A stretch of 64,000 nucleotides of DNA. Source: Sulfuritalea sp. (GTDB taxonomy: Bacteria; Pseudomonadota; Gammaproteobacteria; Burkholderiales; Rhodocyclaceae). The notes below the pieces were generated by a model. It made no database searches. It was given only the letters and a program-made list of their open reading frames with translations, and had not been told where the DNA came from. The DNA lies in the NCBI GenBank assembly GCA_030651305.1, contig JAUSCI010000006.1, positions 1-64,000 on the forward strand, in the 5' to 3' direction. The translations under genes and the position numbers were made by a program. Every line of letters begins with the position of its first letter. Positions within the stretch are counted from its first letter, which is position 1. Of this stretch, positions 8,233-17,805 are shown piece by piece.

Positions 8233-8582
8233 GGGGTGACTTTCTCCTCTGGTCGTGTTTTATTGCTCAGGTTTATATTGTTCAGACTAGCATAGCGCAT
8301 TCTTTCCGGCTTTTCCCGGCTTGGCAAATCACCTGTCGTAATGAGGAAATCAAGGGACCTGATTCAGCGCGGCCCGATGTCTCGAATTTCCCCGTCGGCA
8401 AACCAGGCAGATCCTTGTTCAAGAACATCGCATTGGCAATTGATCGGTCAATCAAAACATTTGATTCGCGTTTCGACAGCGCGAAGTTACATAGTATCCG
8501 GCGCCGGACAAAAACACACAAAGCGGCGGCGTCTCACGCATTCGCCTTGCCGTGTCGCATTTATAAACCAAGGAGGACATCA
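8233..8582. promoter_or_regulatory. Divergent control region between soxY and rhodanese gene
   Basis: These 350 bases hold no gene I can support. They separate soxY (leftward) from the rhodanese gene (rightward), so promoters for both should lie here. Two direct repeats sit near soxY: TATTGCTCAG at 8261-8270 and TATTGTTCAG at 8276-8285, 15 bases apart, which would fit a regulator binding one helix face. A TTGAT...ATCAA dyad occurs near 8440. AGGAGG at about 8570 is the ribosome-binding site of the rhodanese gene. Confidence 0.45.
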
Positions 8583-9038
8583 ATGGACATCATCAAGCGC
8601 GCACTCATCACTCTCGTCAGCAGCGGATTTCTGTTTGTCGCCGGCAACGCGCTGGCCCAGGAAACACCCACTGCGGCGCCTGCCGGGGTCAGGCTGGTCG
8701 AGGCCAAGGCGGTGCAGGACCTGCAAGCCAAGGGCGCGGTGCTGATCGACAGCCGCAAGGCCGCCGAGTTTGCCGAGGCCACCATCAAGGGCGCCATCTC
8801 GGTACCCTATGATCCAGAGAAGAGCGCAAAGGATGTGAACTTCGATGCGGCCCAGGACAAGTACGACATGGGCAAGATTGCCGACAAGAACAAGGACTAC
8901 GTCGTGTTCTGCAATTCGGGCACCTGCTGGAAGTCCTACAAGGCGGCTGTCATGATGGCCAAGGCCGGCTACAAGAACGTGCATTGGTATCGTAACGGCG
9001 TTCCCGACTGGAAGGCGCGCAAACTGCCGATGGAATAA
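8583..9038 (+). CDS. Periplasmic rhodanese-like sulfurtransferase
   Basis: The 151-residue protein has a cleavable signal peptide (hydrophobic to ALAQ near residue 23) and one rhodanese domain. The substrate-pocket region LIDSRKAAEF and the active loop FCNSGTCWKS are clear; the first cysteine of that loop is the expected persulfide carrier. The start is fixed by AGGAGG eight bases before ATG 8583. It is divergent from soxYZAX and followed by its own terminator, so it is probably a single-gene transcript. A role in handling sulfane sulfur from Sox reactions is inferred from position. Confidence 0.85.
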   Translation: MDIIKRALITLVSSGFLFVAGNALAQETPTAAPAGVRLVEAKAVQDLQAKGAVLIDSRKAAEFAEATIKGAISVPYDPEKSAKDVNFDAAQDKYDMGKIADKNKDYVVFCNSGTCWKSYKAAVMMAKAGYKNVHWYRNGVPDWKARKLPME

Positions 9039-9065
9039 GTTTCTGTGTCATTCCGTCCATAGACA

Positions 9066-9097
9066 CCAGAGGCGTCCCGCGCGCCTCTGGCGTTTTT
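9066..9097 (+). terminator. Terminator after rhodanese gene
   Basis: CCAGAGGCG (9066-9074) pairs with CGCCTCTGG (9082-9090), a 9-bp perfect stem with a 7-base loop, followed by five Ts. Confidence 0.85.
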
Positions 9098-9173
9098 ATG
9101 TTCGCGGCGCCCCGCCGCGGACGGTAACCCCTGGTGGGATTGGTTCTCAACAAGCGGCAGAGGAGGAACAGGC

Positions 9174-10928
9174 ATGGTCTATACAAGAAAGTCGCCCGCG
9201 CTATTCATCATCGGTCTGGTGATGCTGCTGTGGGGCTGGCTCAACGCCAGCGGTAACATTGATGGCATACAGCAGTATTTTCAAAAGAGCGCGTACTCCG
9301 ACCACATGAAGGTCAAGGAGAAGTTCGACGCTGAATTCCGCGTTGCCACCGAGATGGCGGCGGCGGAAAGCAAGCCGGCGCCGGAGATGAAGATGCCGCG
9401 TTCAAAGTTCGACGAGGCCAAGGCCTTCCAGACGAAGATGTGCTACATCTTCGGTGGCGTTGCGACCCTGCTCGGCCTGCTGATCATGGTGTGGACGCCG
9501 AAGGAGGGCAATCTCGACTATTACCTGTCGATCTTTCCCGGCATGGCCTACATCCTGATGATCGCCTTTCTCGTGCGCTGGGGCCTGGATCCGATGTTCG
9601 GAAACTGGGGCAAGGCAGCACAACCGACGCTGGGCTGGAACTTTGCCAGCATCTTCAACCTCAACTACGTGGTGCTGGGCATCGTCATCGGCATCGTCAT
9701 TGTCAACGTCTTCAAGATTCCGGACTGGGCAGCCAACGGCGTGCGCACCGCACGCTTCTTTCTCAAGACCGGCGTCATCCTGCTCGGCGCGCTCTACAGC
9801 GCGACCGAACTGGCGCAGCTCGGTGCGATATCCGTGGTGATGATCGGCGTTTTCGTGCTCGGCTCGATCGGCGTTGTCTTGTATATGGGCAGGCGCATGA
9901 ACACCGGCAACTCGATGACCGCGGTGCTCGCCTCGGGCGTGGGTGTCTGCGGCGTCTCGGCGGCGGTGGCGGCGGCGCCGGTGGTCAATGCCAAGGCGGC
10001 TGAAATCGCCTACACCATCGGCACCATCCTGGTCTGGGGCGTCGGCTGCATGTTCCTCTTCCCGACCGTCGGCCACATGCTTGGCATGGGTCCGGTGCAG
10101 TTCGGCGCCTGGGCCGGTACCGGCATCCTCAATTCGGCGCAGGTCGCCGGCGCGGCGCTGGCCTTCGATCCGCACGGCATAGAGACGCTGAAGGTCGCCG
10201 AGATATTCAACATCACCCGCGTGCTGTTCCTGCCCATCGTTGTGCTCTGGCTCGCCACCTGGTATGTCAAGCACGAGGTCGGCGCGGAGAAGGTCGATCT
10301 CGGCAAGGTACTGTTCGCCAAGTTCCCGGTGTTCGTGCTCGGTTTCATCCTGATGTTCCTGCTCTCGACCCTGGGTGCGTTCACGCCGTCCGGCCACTAC
10401 CAGGGCAAGTACTTCAGCAGCGAGCAAATCAAGGAAGACAAGTTGCTCAAGGGCAAGGAGACCAGGGCCATTGAGAGCGAGCTGGCGCGCCTGAAGGAGC
10501 CTGCCGGCGCCAAGCAACTGCAGGATTTCTTCACCGAGAAGGCGATCAACATCGGCCAGCGTCATGCGACCCCGGAGGACGCCCACAAGGGTCTGGCCGA
10601 ACTGATCGCCAACAAGAAAATGACCACTCGCGACCAGGAGAGGCTGCTCAAGGCGGTCGGCAAGATGAAAGGTCTCGATGCAGTCACCGCGAACGCCATC
10701 GACAAGGCAAGCAAGGCGGCCTACCACAGTTCGAAAACGATCGGCGCTTTCCGCGATTGGCTGGCCTGGTTGTTCTCCATCGGCCTGATCGGCCTTGGCA
10801 TGCAGATCACCATGGCCGCGCTGAAACAGGCCGGCGGCACACCGCTGATCATCGGCGGCGTGGTGGGCACGGCCAAGGCGGTCGGCTCGCTGATCGTGGT
10901 GCTGCTATTCGTCAAAGAATTCATTTAG
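9174..10928 (+). CDS. Enlarged YeiH/UPF0324-family membrane transporter (putative sulfite/sulfate exporter)
   Basis: The 584-residue polytopic membrane protein contains the UPF0324 core, for example FFLKTGVILLGAL, ASGVGVCGVSAAVAAAP and NITRVLFLPIVVLW. Usual members are about 350 residues. This one has an extra N-terminal segment (a membrane helix plus a charged loop, residues about 1-90) and a charged, helical, non-membrane insertion of about 120 residues (about 405-520) before the last two helices. The start is supported by GAGGAGG before ATG 9174. Family members are annotated as putative sulfate exporters, and the sox and rhodanese neighbours favour a sulfur oxyanion, but the substrate is inference. 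A 42-residue membrane protein follows 11 bases later. Confidence 0.8.
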   Translation: MVYTRKSPALFIIGLVMLLWGWLNASGNIDGIQQYFQKSAYSDHMKVKEKFDAEFRVATEMAAAESKPAPEMKMPRSKFDEAKAFQTKMCYIFGGVATLLGLLIMVWTPKEGNLDYYLSIFPGMAYILMIAFLVRWGLDPMFGNWGKAAQPTLGWNFASIFNLNYVVLGIVIGIVIVNVFKIPDWAANGVRTARFFLKTGVILLGALYSATELAQLGAISVVMIGVFVLGSIGVVLYMGRRMNTGNSMTAVLASGVGVCGVSAAVAAAPVVNAKAAEIAYTIGTILVWGVGCMFLFPTVGHMLGMGPVQFGAWAGTGILNSAQVAGAALAFDPHGIETLKVAEIFNITRVLFLPIVVLWLATWYVKHEVGAEKVDLGKVLFAKFPVFVLGFILMFLLSTLGAFTPSGHYQGKYFSSEQIKEDKLLKGKETRAIESELARLKEPAGAKQLQDFFTEKAINIGQRHATPEDAHKGLAELIANKKMTTRDQERLLKAVGKMKGLDAVTANAIDKASKAAYHSSKTIGAFRDWLAWLFSIGLIGLGMQITMAALKQAGGTPLIIGGVVGTAKAVGSLIVVLLFVKEFI

Positions 10929-10939
10929 GGAGACAGATC

Positions 10940-11068
10940 ATGTCGGAACAAAAATTCGAGCGCGGCACCAGCCTGTCGATTTTCGTCAGCGACCGCAGGG
11001 AAGACATCGGTTCGCTGATCTTCGCACTGCTGATCGCCATCGGCATCGTCCTGGTCGTCGGCAAGTAA
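10940..11068 (+). CDS. 42-residue single-span membrane protein
   Basis: This small gene begins at ATG 10940, nine bases after a GGGAGA ribosome-binding site and 11 bases after the transporter stop. The product has a polar N terminus (about 22 residues) and one hydrophobic helix (SLIFALLIAIGIVLVVGK). A strong terminator follows. I do not recognise the family. Position, spacing and a single membrane helix suggest a small subunit or stabiliser of the preceding transporter. Confidence 0.65.
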   Translation: MSEQKFERGTSLSIFVSDRREDIGSLIFALLIAIGIVLVVGK

Positions 11069-11090
11069 GTCGCTTGCTCATGCAACACCG

Positions 11091-11121
11091 GCCCCGTCCC
11101 GTTCAGCGGGGCGGGGCTTTT
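11091..11121 (+). terminator. Terminator after YeiH-like operon
   Basis: GCCCCGTCCCG (11091-11101) pairs with CGGGGCGGGGC (11107-11117) over 11 bp with one G-U pair, a 5-base loop and TTTT after it. It ends the transporter/small-protein transcript. Confidence 0.85.
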
Positions 11122-11133
11122 CAATGTTCTCTT

Positions 11134-11598
11134 ATGAAAACACCACTCAAGCTGCTGCTTTGCCACCACGGTACAACCGGTGCCAGGCGCGCCGAGGAAC
11201 TCGCCCATGAGCTTGCCGTGCCGGGCACCACAACCCTTGTCCATTGCCTCGTGGTGCCCGAATTCTGGGCCGGCATGCAGGGCGACGACTGGCTCAACAA
11301 CGCATCGACACGCGACGCCTTCGGCGACTACGTCGAAAACATGCTGGAGAACGACGCGAAACGAGAACTGGTCGCGGTCGCGTCGCGCTGCAAGGAACGC
11401 GGGCTGGCCTACGAATCCGTGATGCGCTTCGGTAATCCGGCCGAAACAGCGCTCGCCGTCGCCGGCGAAATCGGCGTCGATCTGGTCGTCATCGGTTCGC
11501 CGCGGCAGAAGGGCGAGGAGGGCCTCAATTCGCGCATGGAACTCGAAAAATTGGTGCGCGGCCTCACGTGTCCGCTGTTGATCGCCCCGCATCCGTGA
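11134..11598 (+). CDS. Universal stress protein (UspA family)
   Basis: The 154-residue cytoplasmic protein has a Usp-like Rossmann fold: an initial strand (LKLLLCHHGTTGA), a C-terminal VDLVVIGSPRQKG nucleotide-loop region and the closing CPLLIAP. The start at 11134 (MKTPLKLLL) is the family-like one; a longer frame from 11074 runs through the upstream terminator. The next gene overlaps its stop by four bases (GTGA), so the two are translationally coupled. Confidence 0.8.
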   Translation: MKTPLKLLLCHHGTTGARRAEELAHELAVPGTTTLVHCLVVPEFWAGMQGDDWLNNASTRDAFGDYVENMLENDAKRELVAVASRCKERGLAYESVMRFGNPAETALAVAGEIGVDLVVIGSPRQKGEEGLNSRMELEKLVRGLTCPLLIAPHP

Positions 11599-12224
11599 GC
11601 GAGGAGCCGGCAGTAACGGCCGGCACGGACACCGCGCAAGAGGATATCGCCCGCGCCGAGACCCGGGTTCCGATCGATGCCGACGCCATGTTCGAGTTCG
11701 TCTCGGATGTCGAGCGGCTGTTGCGCCTCAATCCTCACCTCGCCATCGAAACCTGGCAGCACCTGCCGGATGGCATTTGCTTCGCTGCGCTCAACGAGAT
11801 GACCGGACGGCGTATCGAGACAGTGATCCGCGTCGAGGCGACGCAGGCAACGCACAGCATCGTCCTGCGCTACGCCAATGGCCTCAAGCGCGCAACGAAG
11901 CTGATGGTGGAAAGCGGAGAAGGCAAAGGCTGCCGCCTCGTCGTTACCGAGCACTACCCGGTCATCGCAGATGCGCGGGATCCGCGCGTCGCCGAAGTCG
12001 ATCGCAGCCTGATTCCCTGGGTCAACGCCATTCGCAGCCATCTGCTCGGCGGCGAACGCTGGGGCTGGCTGCCAGGCTATGCCTGGTGGGCCGGTCGCTT
12101 CATGCCGGGAATGCTGCCGCGCCAGCGTCGCATCGTGCGCATGATCGTCTGGGTCAGCGTGCTCGAATTCGTCGCATTCCTGTTGGTCGCGGCAATCTTC
12201 TGGGCGGAGCAGCGGGGCGGCTGA
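11595..12224 (+). CDS. SRPBCC-fold protein with C-terminal membrane helix
   Basis: The roughly 209-residue protein starts at a GTG that overlaps the Usp stop codon (GTGA). The first 150 residues resemble the START/polyketide-cyclase SRPBCC fold (RVPIDADAMFEFVSDVERLLRLNP is the typical opening). The last 30 residues form a hydrophobic helix (VWVSVLEFVAFLLVAAIFW) that would anchor it in the membrane. The ligand is unknown. It is coupled to the stress protein and convergent with kup. Confidence 0.6.
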   Translation: MSEEPAVTAGTDTAQEDIARAETRVPIDADAMFEFVSDVERLLRLNPHLAIETWQHLPDGICFAALNEMTGRRIETVIRVEATQATHSIVLRYANGLKRATKLMVESGEGKGCRLVVTEHYPVIADARDPRVAEVDRSLIPWVNAIRSHLLGGERWGWLPGYAWWAGRFMPGMLPRQRRIVRMIVWVSVLEFVAFLLVAAIFWAEQRGG

Positions 12225-12251
12225 AAAGACAGGACATGAACCGGACCTGGA

Positions 12252-14147
12252 TCAAAGCTCGATCTGGGTGCCGAGTTCAACGACGCGATTGGTCGGGAGT
12301 TTGAAGAAGTCGGTCGCCGAACTGGCGTTGCGGAACATCCACATGAACAGTATCTGGCGCCACAGGGTCATGGCCGGCACCCGGTTGGGAACGATGGTTT
12401 CGCGGCCAAGAAAGAACGACGTTTCCATCATTTCGATCGGTGCCATGCCGTGCTCGGCGCAATGCTGCAGCGCCAGTGGAATGTTGGGATCGTCCTTGAA
12501 GCCGTAATTCAGGACGACGCAGTAGAAGCCTTCGCTAAGCGGTTTGACCCGAATACGCTCGGATTCGTCGACATGGGGAATGTCTTCCATGTTGACGTTG
12601 AGCAGGATGATCCGCTTGTGCAGTACTTTGTTGTGCAGCATGTTGTGCAGCATTGCCCGCGGCACACCATCGGGACGCGTGGTCATGAAGATGCCAGTGC
12701 CTTCCACCCGGTGCGGGCCACCGTACTGCAGGCTGGAGATGAAGGCGTCAAGCGGGATTGAATCCTGCTGCAGTTTCTCGTAGAGCAGGGTGCGGCCACG
12801 CTTCCAGGTGGCGAACAGGGTGAATATGCCGAGGCCGAGCGCCAGCGGAAACCAGCCGCCATCGAGTACCTTGATCAGGTTTGCGGAGAAGAATGCAAAG
12901 TCGACCACCAGGAACAGCGCGAGAAACAGGCCGGCCTGCAGCCAGTTCCAGTTCCACAGGGCGCGTACCACGACAAAGGCCAGCAAGGTATCGATCATCA
13001 TGGTCAAGGTGACTGCGATGCCGTAGGCGGAGGCCAAGTTCGACGATGACTTGAAGCCGAGGACAAGGATGATCACGGCCAGCAGCAACAGCCAGTTGAT
13101 GTTGGGAACATAAATTTGCCCCTTTTCGCGTTCCGAGGTGAACTTGACCGGGATTCGCGGACAGTAGCCAAGCTGCATGGCCTGGCTGGTGAGCGAGAAC
13201 GCGCCTGAGATCACCGCTTGCGAGGCGATGACGGTGGCGGCTGTCGCCAGGCCGACCATGGGATAGAGCAGTCCATCCGGAACCAGCATGAAGAACGGGC
13301 TCTTCACCGCTGCCGGGTTATCCAGGATCAACGCACCCTGGCCGAGGTAATTCAGGTAGAGGCAGGGAAAGACATACCCCAGCCAGGCCCACTTGATCGG
13401 CCGCCGGCCGAAATGACCCATGTCGGCATACAGCGCCTCGCCTCCGGTGATCGCCAGCACGACCGCGCCCAGGGCGAGATAGGCGTGAGAGCGGTTCTCC
13501 AGGAAGAAGTGCACTGCATACCACGGGTTTATGGCGGCGATTACGTCGGGATGCCTGAGGATATTCCACGCACCAAGTAGGCCGAGGGTACCGAACCAGA
13601 ACAGCATTACGGGGCCGAACAAGGCGCCGACGCTGGCCGTGCCTCGCGGCTGAAAGAAGAAAAGGCCGCAGAGGACAAGTACGGTGATGGGCACGACATA
13701 AGGCTTGAACATCGGTGTCGCGACTTCCAGCCCTTCGACAGCCGAAAGCACCGACATTGCCGGGGTGATTACCGCATCGCCGTAAAACAGCCCGGCACCG
13801 AAGATGCCCAATATCGACAGCAGCCACAACATGCCCGGCCCGGCGCCGCGGGTGCGCAGGGCGAGCGATGTCAGGGCCATTATTCCGCCTTCGCCGCGGT
13901 TGTCGGCGCGCATGATGAACATTACATACTTGAGCGAGACCGTTATGGTCAGCGCCCAGAAAATCAGCGAGAGAATGCCCAGCAGATTATCCGGCGATAC
14001 CGCAACGGCATGAGGACCGTTGAAGACTTCCCTCATGGTGTACAGCGGGCTGGTGCCGATATCGCCGTAAACCACGCCCATTGCAGCTATTGAAACAGCG
14101 GCGAGGCGGGGTTTTGGCGGATCGTCGGTATTGTTGCTCTGCACCAT
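12252..14147 (-). CDS. kup: Kup low-affinity potassium transporter
   Basis: The 631-residue inner-membrane protein of the KUP/HAK/KT family imports potassium, probably with protons. The N-terminal GVVYGDIGTSPLYTMREVF signature is clear, followed by about 12 membrane helices and a C-terminal cytoplasmic domain (MLHNMLHNKVLHKR onward). Length is normal for the family. I chose ATG 14147 (MVQSNN) instead of the open frame to 14180. It is convergent with the SRPBCC gene. Confidence 0.94.
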   Translation of the reverse strand: MVQSNNTDDPPKPRLAAVSIAAMGVVYGDIGTSPLYTMREVFNGPHAVAVSPDNLLGILSLIFWALTITVSLKYVMFIMRADNRGEGGIMALTSLALRTRGAGPGMLWLLSILGIFGAGLFYGDAVITPAMSVLSAVEGLEVATPMFKPYVVPITVLVLCGLFFFQPRGTASVGALFGPVMLFWFGTLGLLGAWNILRHPDVIAAINPWYAVHFFLENRSHAYLALGAVVLAITGGEALYADMGHFGRRPIKWAWLGYVFPCLYLNYLGQGALILDNPAAVKSPFFMLVPDGLLYPMVGLATAATVIASQAVISGAFSLTSQAMQLGYCPRIPVKFTSEREKGQIYVPNINWLLLLAVIILVLGFKSSSNLASAYGIAVTLTMMIDTLLAFVVVRALWNWNWLQAGLFLALFLVVDFAFFSANLIKVLDGGWFPLALGLGIFTLFATWKRGRTLLYEKLQQDSIPLDAFISSLQYGGPHRVEGTGIFMTTRPDGVPRAMLHNMLHNKVLHKRIILLNVNMEDIPHVDESERIRVKPLSEGFYCVVLNYGFKDDPNIPLALQHCAEHGMAPIEMMETSFFLGRETIVPNRVPAMTLWRQILFMWMFRNASSATDFFKLPTNRVVELGTQIEL

Positions 14148-14165
14148 CGATGAATTATAGGCGCA

Positions 14166-14194
14166 TTGTGGGACGCTCAACTTTGTCGGATAAT
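14166..14194 (+). promoter_or_regulatory. Promoter of tRNA-Leu
   Basis: TTGTGG (14166-14171) and GATAAT (14189-14194) are separated by 17 bases, a sigma70-like arrangement. Initiation would fall near 14201, about 37 bases before the tRNA. The -35 lies next to the kup start on the opposite strand. Confidence 0.6.
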
Positions 14195-14237
14195 GCGCGC
14201 CTCGCGCAGCATGAATTGGAGTGCTGCGACATCCCGG

Positions 14238-14322
14238 GCCGGGGTGACGGAATCGGTAGACGTAGCGGTCTCAAACACCGCCGCCGCAAGGCATGGGGAT
14301 TCGACTTCCCCCCCCGGCACCA
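14238..14322 (+). tRNA. tRNA-Leu (CAA anticodon)
   Basis: The acceptor arms GCCGGGG (14238-14244) and CCCCGGC (14312-14318) pair, and ACCA is encoded at 14319-14322. The anticodon arm reads GCGGT CTCAAAC ACCGC, giving anticodon CAA. A long variable arm follows and the T arm is GGGGA TTCGACT TCCCC. The 85-base length fits a class II leucine tRNA reading UUG. Confidence 0.95.
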
Positions 14323-14479
14323 AACCTTTTGTGGACGCCAATGTCCGCGTGATGTCGTCGCGGGTGGTGGGGATGGTATTTCTGGGGGGGTAGCAGACGT
14401 CATGCCGGAACCAGAATTGGCGAATTCCGGATTACACTTGGCTGTCTGGGCACGTGTTCAGTCTTGCGGAGGGAGTGTT

Positions 14480-15181
14480 GTGATTTCGCCGAATGCCGGA
14501 GTTTCTGTGACCATCCTGCGGGCGCTGCCGATCTTCGAGATGCTCGACGACGACAGTCTCCAGCCGCTGACTCGTGTGGCCATGCTGCGTAAAATTCCCC
14601 GGCATACCGTTGTGCTGAGTGCGGGAGACCGTACCGACAACATCTATTTCGTTCTTTCAGGCGCCTTGAAGGTGCAGGTGAGTGACGAGGAAGGGCGCGA
14701 GGTCATTCTCTCGATGCTCGGGCCGGGGGAACTATTTGGCGAAATGGGGGTGCTTGACGATCACCCGCGCTCGGCGACAGTTCTCGCGGTGGAGTCAAGC
14801 GAAGTGGTGGTGATGGGGAAGGAGCATTTCAAGCAATGCCTGGCGGCGAATCCCGACGTATCCCTTTTCATCATGCGCAATCTGACCAGGCGTTTGCGGT
14901 TGGCCGACCGCAACATTGAAAGCTTGGCGTTACTCGATGTCTATGGGCGCGTTGCACGCCTGTTGCTGGAGGCCGCGGAGACGGTCGACGGGCGAAAGGT
15001 GGTCACGCGCAAAGTTACCAAACAGGACATCGCGAAGATGATCGGCGCTTCGCGAGAGATGGTCAGTCGCGTAATGCGCGATCTCACTGCCCAAGGGCTT
15101 ATCCACGAGCAGGACGGCCAGCTGATTCTGGTTGATCTGGCGGCATTCAGGAGGCATGGCGACGTCGATGCAACCGCCTGA
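14480..15181 (+). CDS. Crp/Fnr-family transcriptional regulator
   Basis: The 233-residue protein has an N-terminal cyclic-nucleotide-binding-like domain (about residues 15-130, with GALKVQVSDEEGREV and GELFGEMGVL) and a C-terminal winged helix with the recognition helix in KQDIAKMIGASREMVSRVM. No N-terminal cysteine cluster of the Fnr type is present, so it is more Crp-like. I chose GTG 14480, six bases after GGAGGG; an open frame from 14081 runs across the tRNA and is not coding. The ligand and targets are unknown. queA begins 15 bases after its stop. Confidence 0.85.
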   Translation: MISPNAGVSVTILRALPIFEMLDDDSLQPLTRVAMLRKIPRHTVVLSAGDRTDNIYFVLSGALKVQVSDEEGREVILSMLGPGELFGEMGVLDDHPRSATVLAVESSEVVVMGKEHFKQCLAANPDVSLFIMRNLTRRLRLADRNIESLALLDVYGRVARLLLEAAETVDGRKVVTRKVTKQDIAKMIGASREMVSRVMRDLTAQGLIHEQDGQLILVDLAAFRRHGDVDATA

Positions 15182-15196
15182 GCATCTACGCACCGC

Positions 15197-17337
<2,141 letters not shown>

Positions 17338-17373
17338 TTCGTCGGTTAAGTCCGACATTCATGGAGAGTCATA

Positions 17374-17715
17374 GTGCTGATTTCAAATGCTTACGCGCAG
17401 GCGGCCGGCGGCGCCGCCGATCCGATGGGTGGCCTGATGGGCATGTTGCCCATCCTGCTGATGTTTGTCGTGCTGTGGTTCGTCATGATCCGGCCGCAGA
17501 TGAAAAAGGCCAAGGAACAGCAGAAGATGGTCAGCGAACTGGCCAAGGGCGATGAAGTGATTACCCAGGGCGGCATCGCCGGGCGCATTGCCAAGGTGGG
17601 CGAAAACTACCTGAGCCTCGAAGTGGCCGAAGCCAAGGATGGCCCGGTGGTGATTACCGTGCAGAAAAGCGCCGTGGGTGCACTGTTGCCCAAGGGCACA
17701 TTGAAGAACCTGTGA
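17374..17715 (+). CDS. yajC: YajC, Sec translocon accessory protein
   Basis: The 113-residue inner-membrane protein has one membrane helix (LMGMLPILLMFVVLWFVMIR) followed by RPQMKKAKEQQKM and a small soluble domain. It associates with SecDF. Translation starts at GTG 17374. A TATAAT at 17333-17338, inside the end of tgt, could start a yajC-secDF transcript, although no good -35 is visible. Confidence 0.92.
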   Translation: MLISNAYAQAAGGAADPMGGLMGMLPILLMFVVLWFVMIRPQMKKAKEQQKMVSELAKGDEVITQGGIAGRIAKVGENYLSLEVAEAKDGPVVITVQKSAVGALLPKGTLKNL

Positions 17716-17796
17716 AACGTGAAATGTGAAATGTGAAGCGGCAAGGCAAGGCGCCTGTTGTTTTTGCGTTTCACTTTTCACGTTTCACTTTTCACG
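17712..17796. repeat. Inverted clusters of GTGAAA units between yajC and secD
   Basis: Starting on the yajC stop codon, four GTGAA(A) units in about 28 bases (17712-17740) are mirrored by TTTCAC units at 17768-17796. RNA could fold into a long, imperfect hairpin around a short G/C-rich loop. It lies just before the secD start at 17806, so it could slow or protect the transcript or affect secD translation. Confidence 0.65.
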
Positions 17797-17805
17797 GCCT
17801 GACAA

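Noticed and set aside
8282-8521. 79-codon minus-strand frame in the soxY/rhodanese gap
   Set aside because: No ribosome-binding site or motif; more likely control region.
9402-10727. Long minus-strand frame opposite the YeiH-like gene
   Set aside because: Composition-driven shadow with no recognisable domain.
14081-14479. N-terminal extension of the Crp/Fnr-type regulator
   Set aside because: It would run through the tRNA-Leu gene; GTG 14480 has a good ribosome-binding site and the family-like start.
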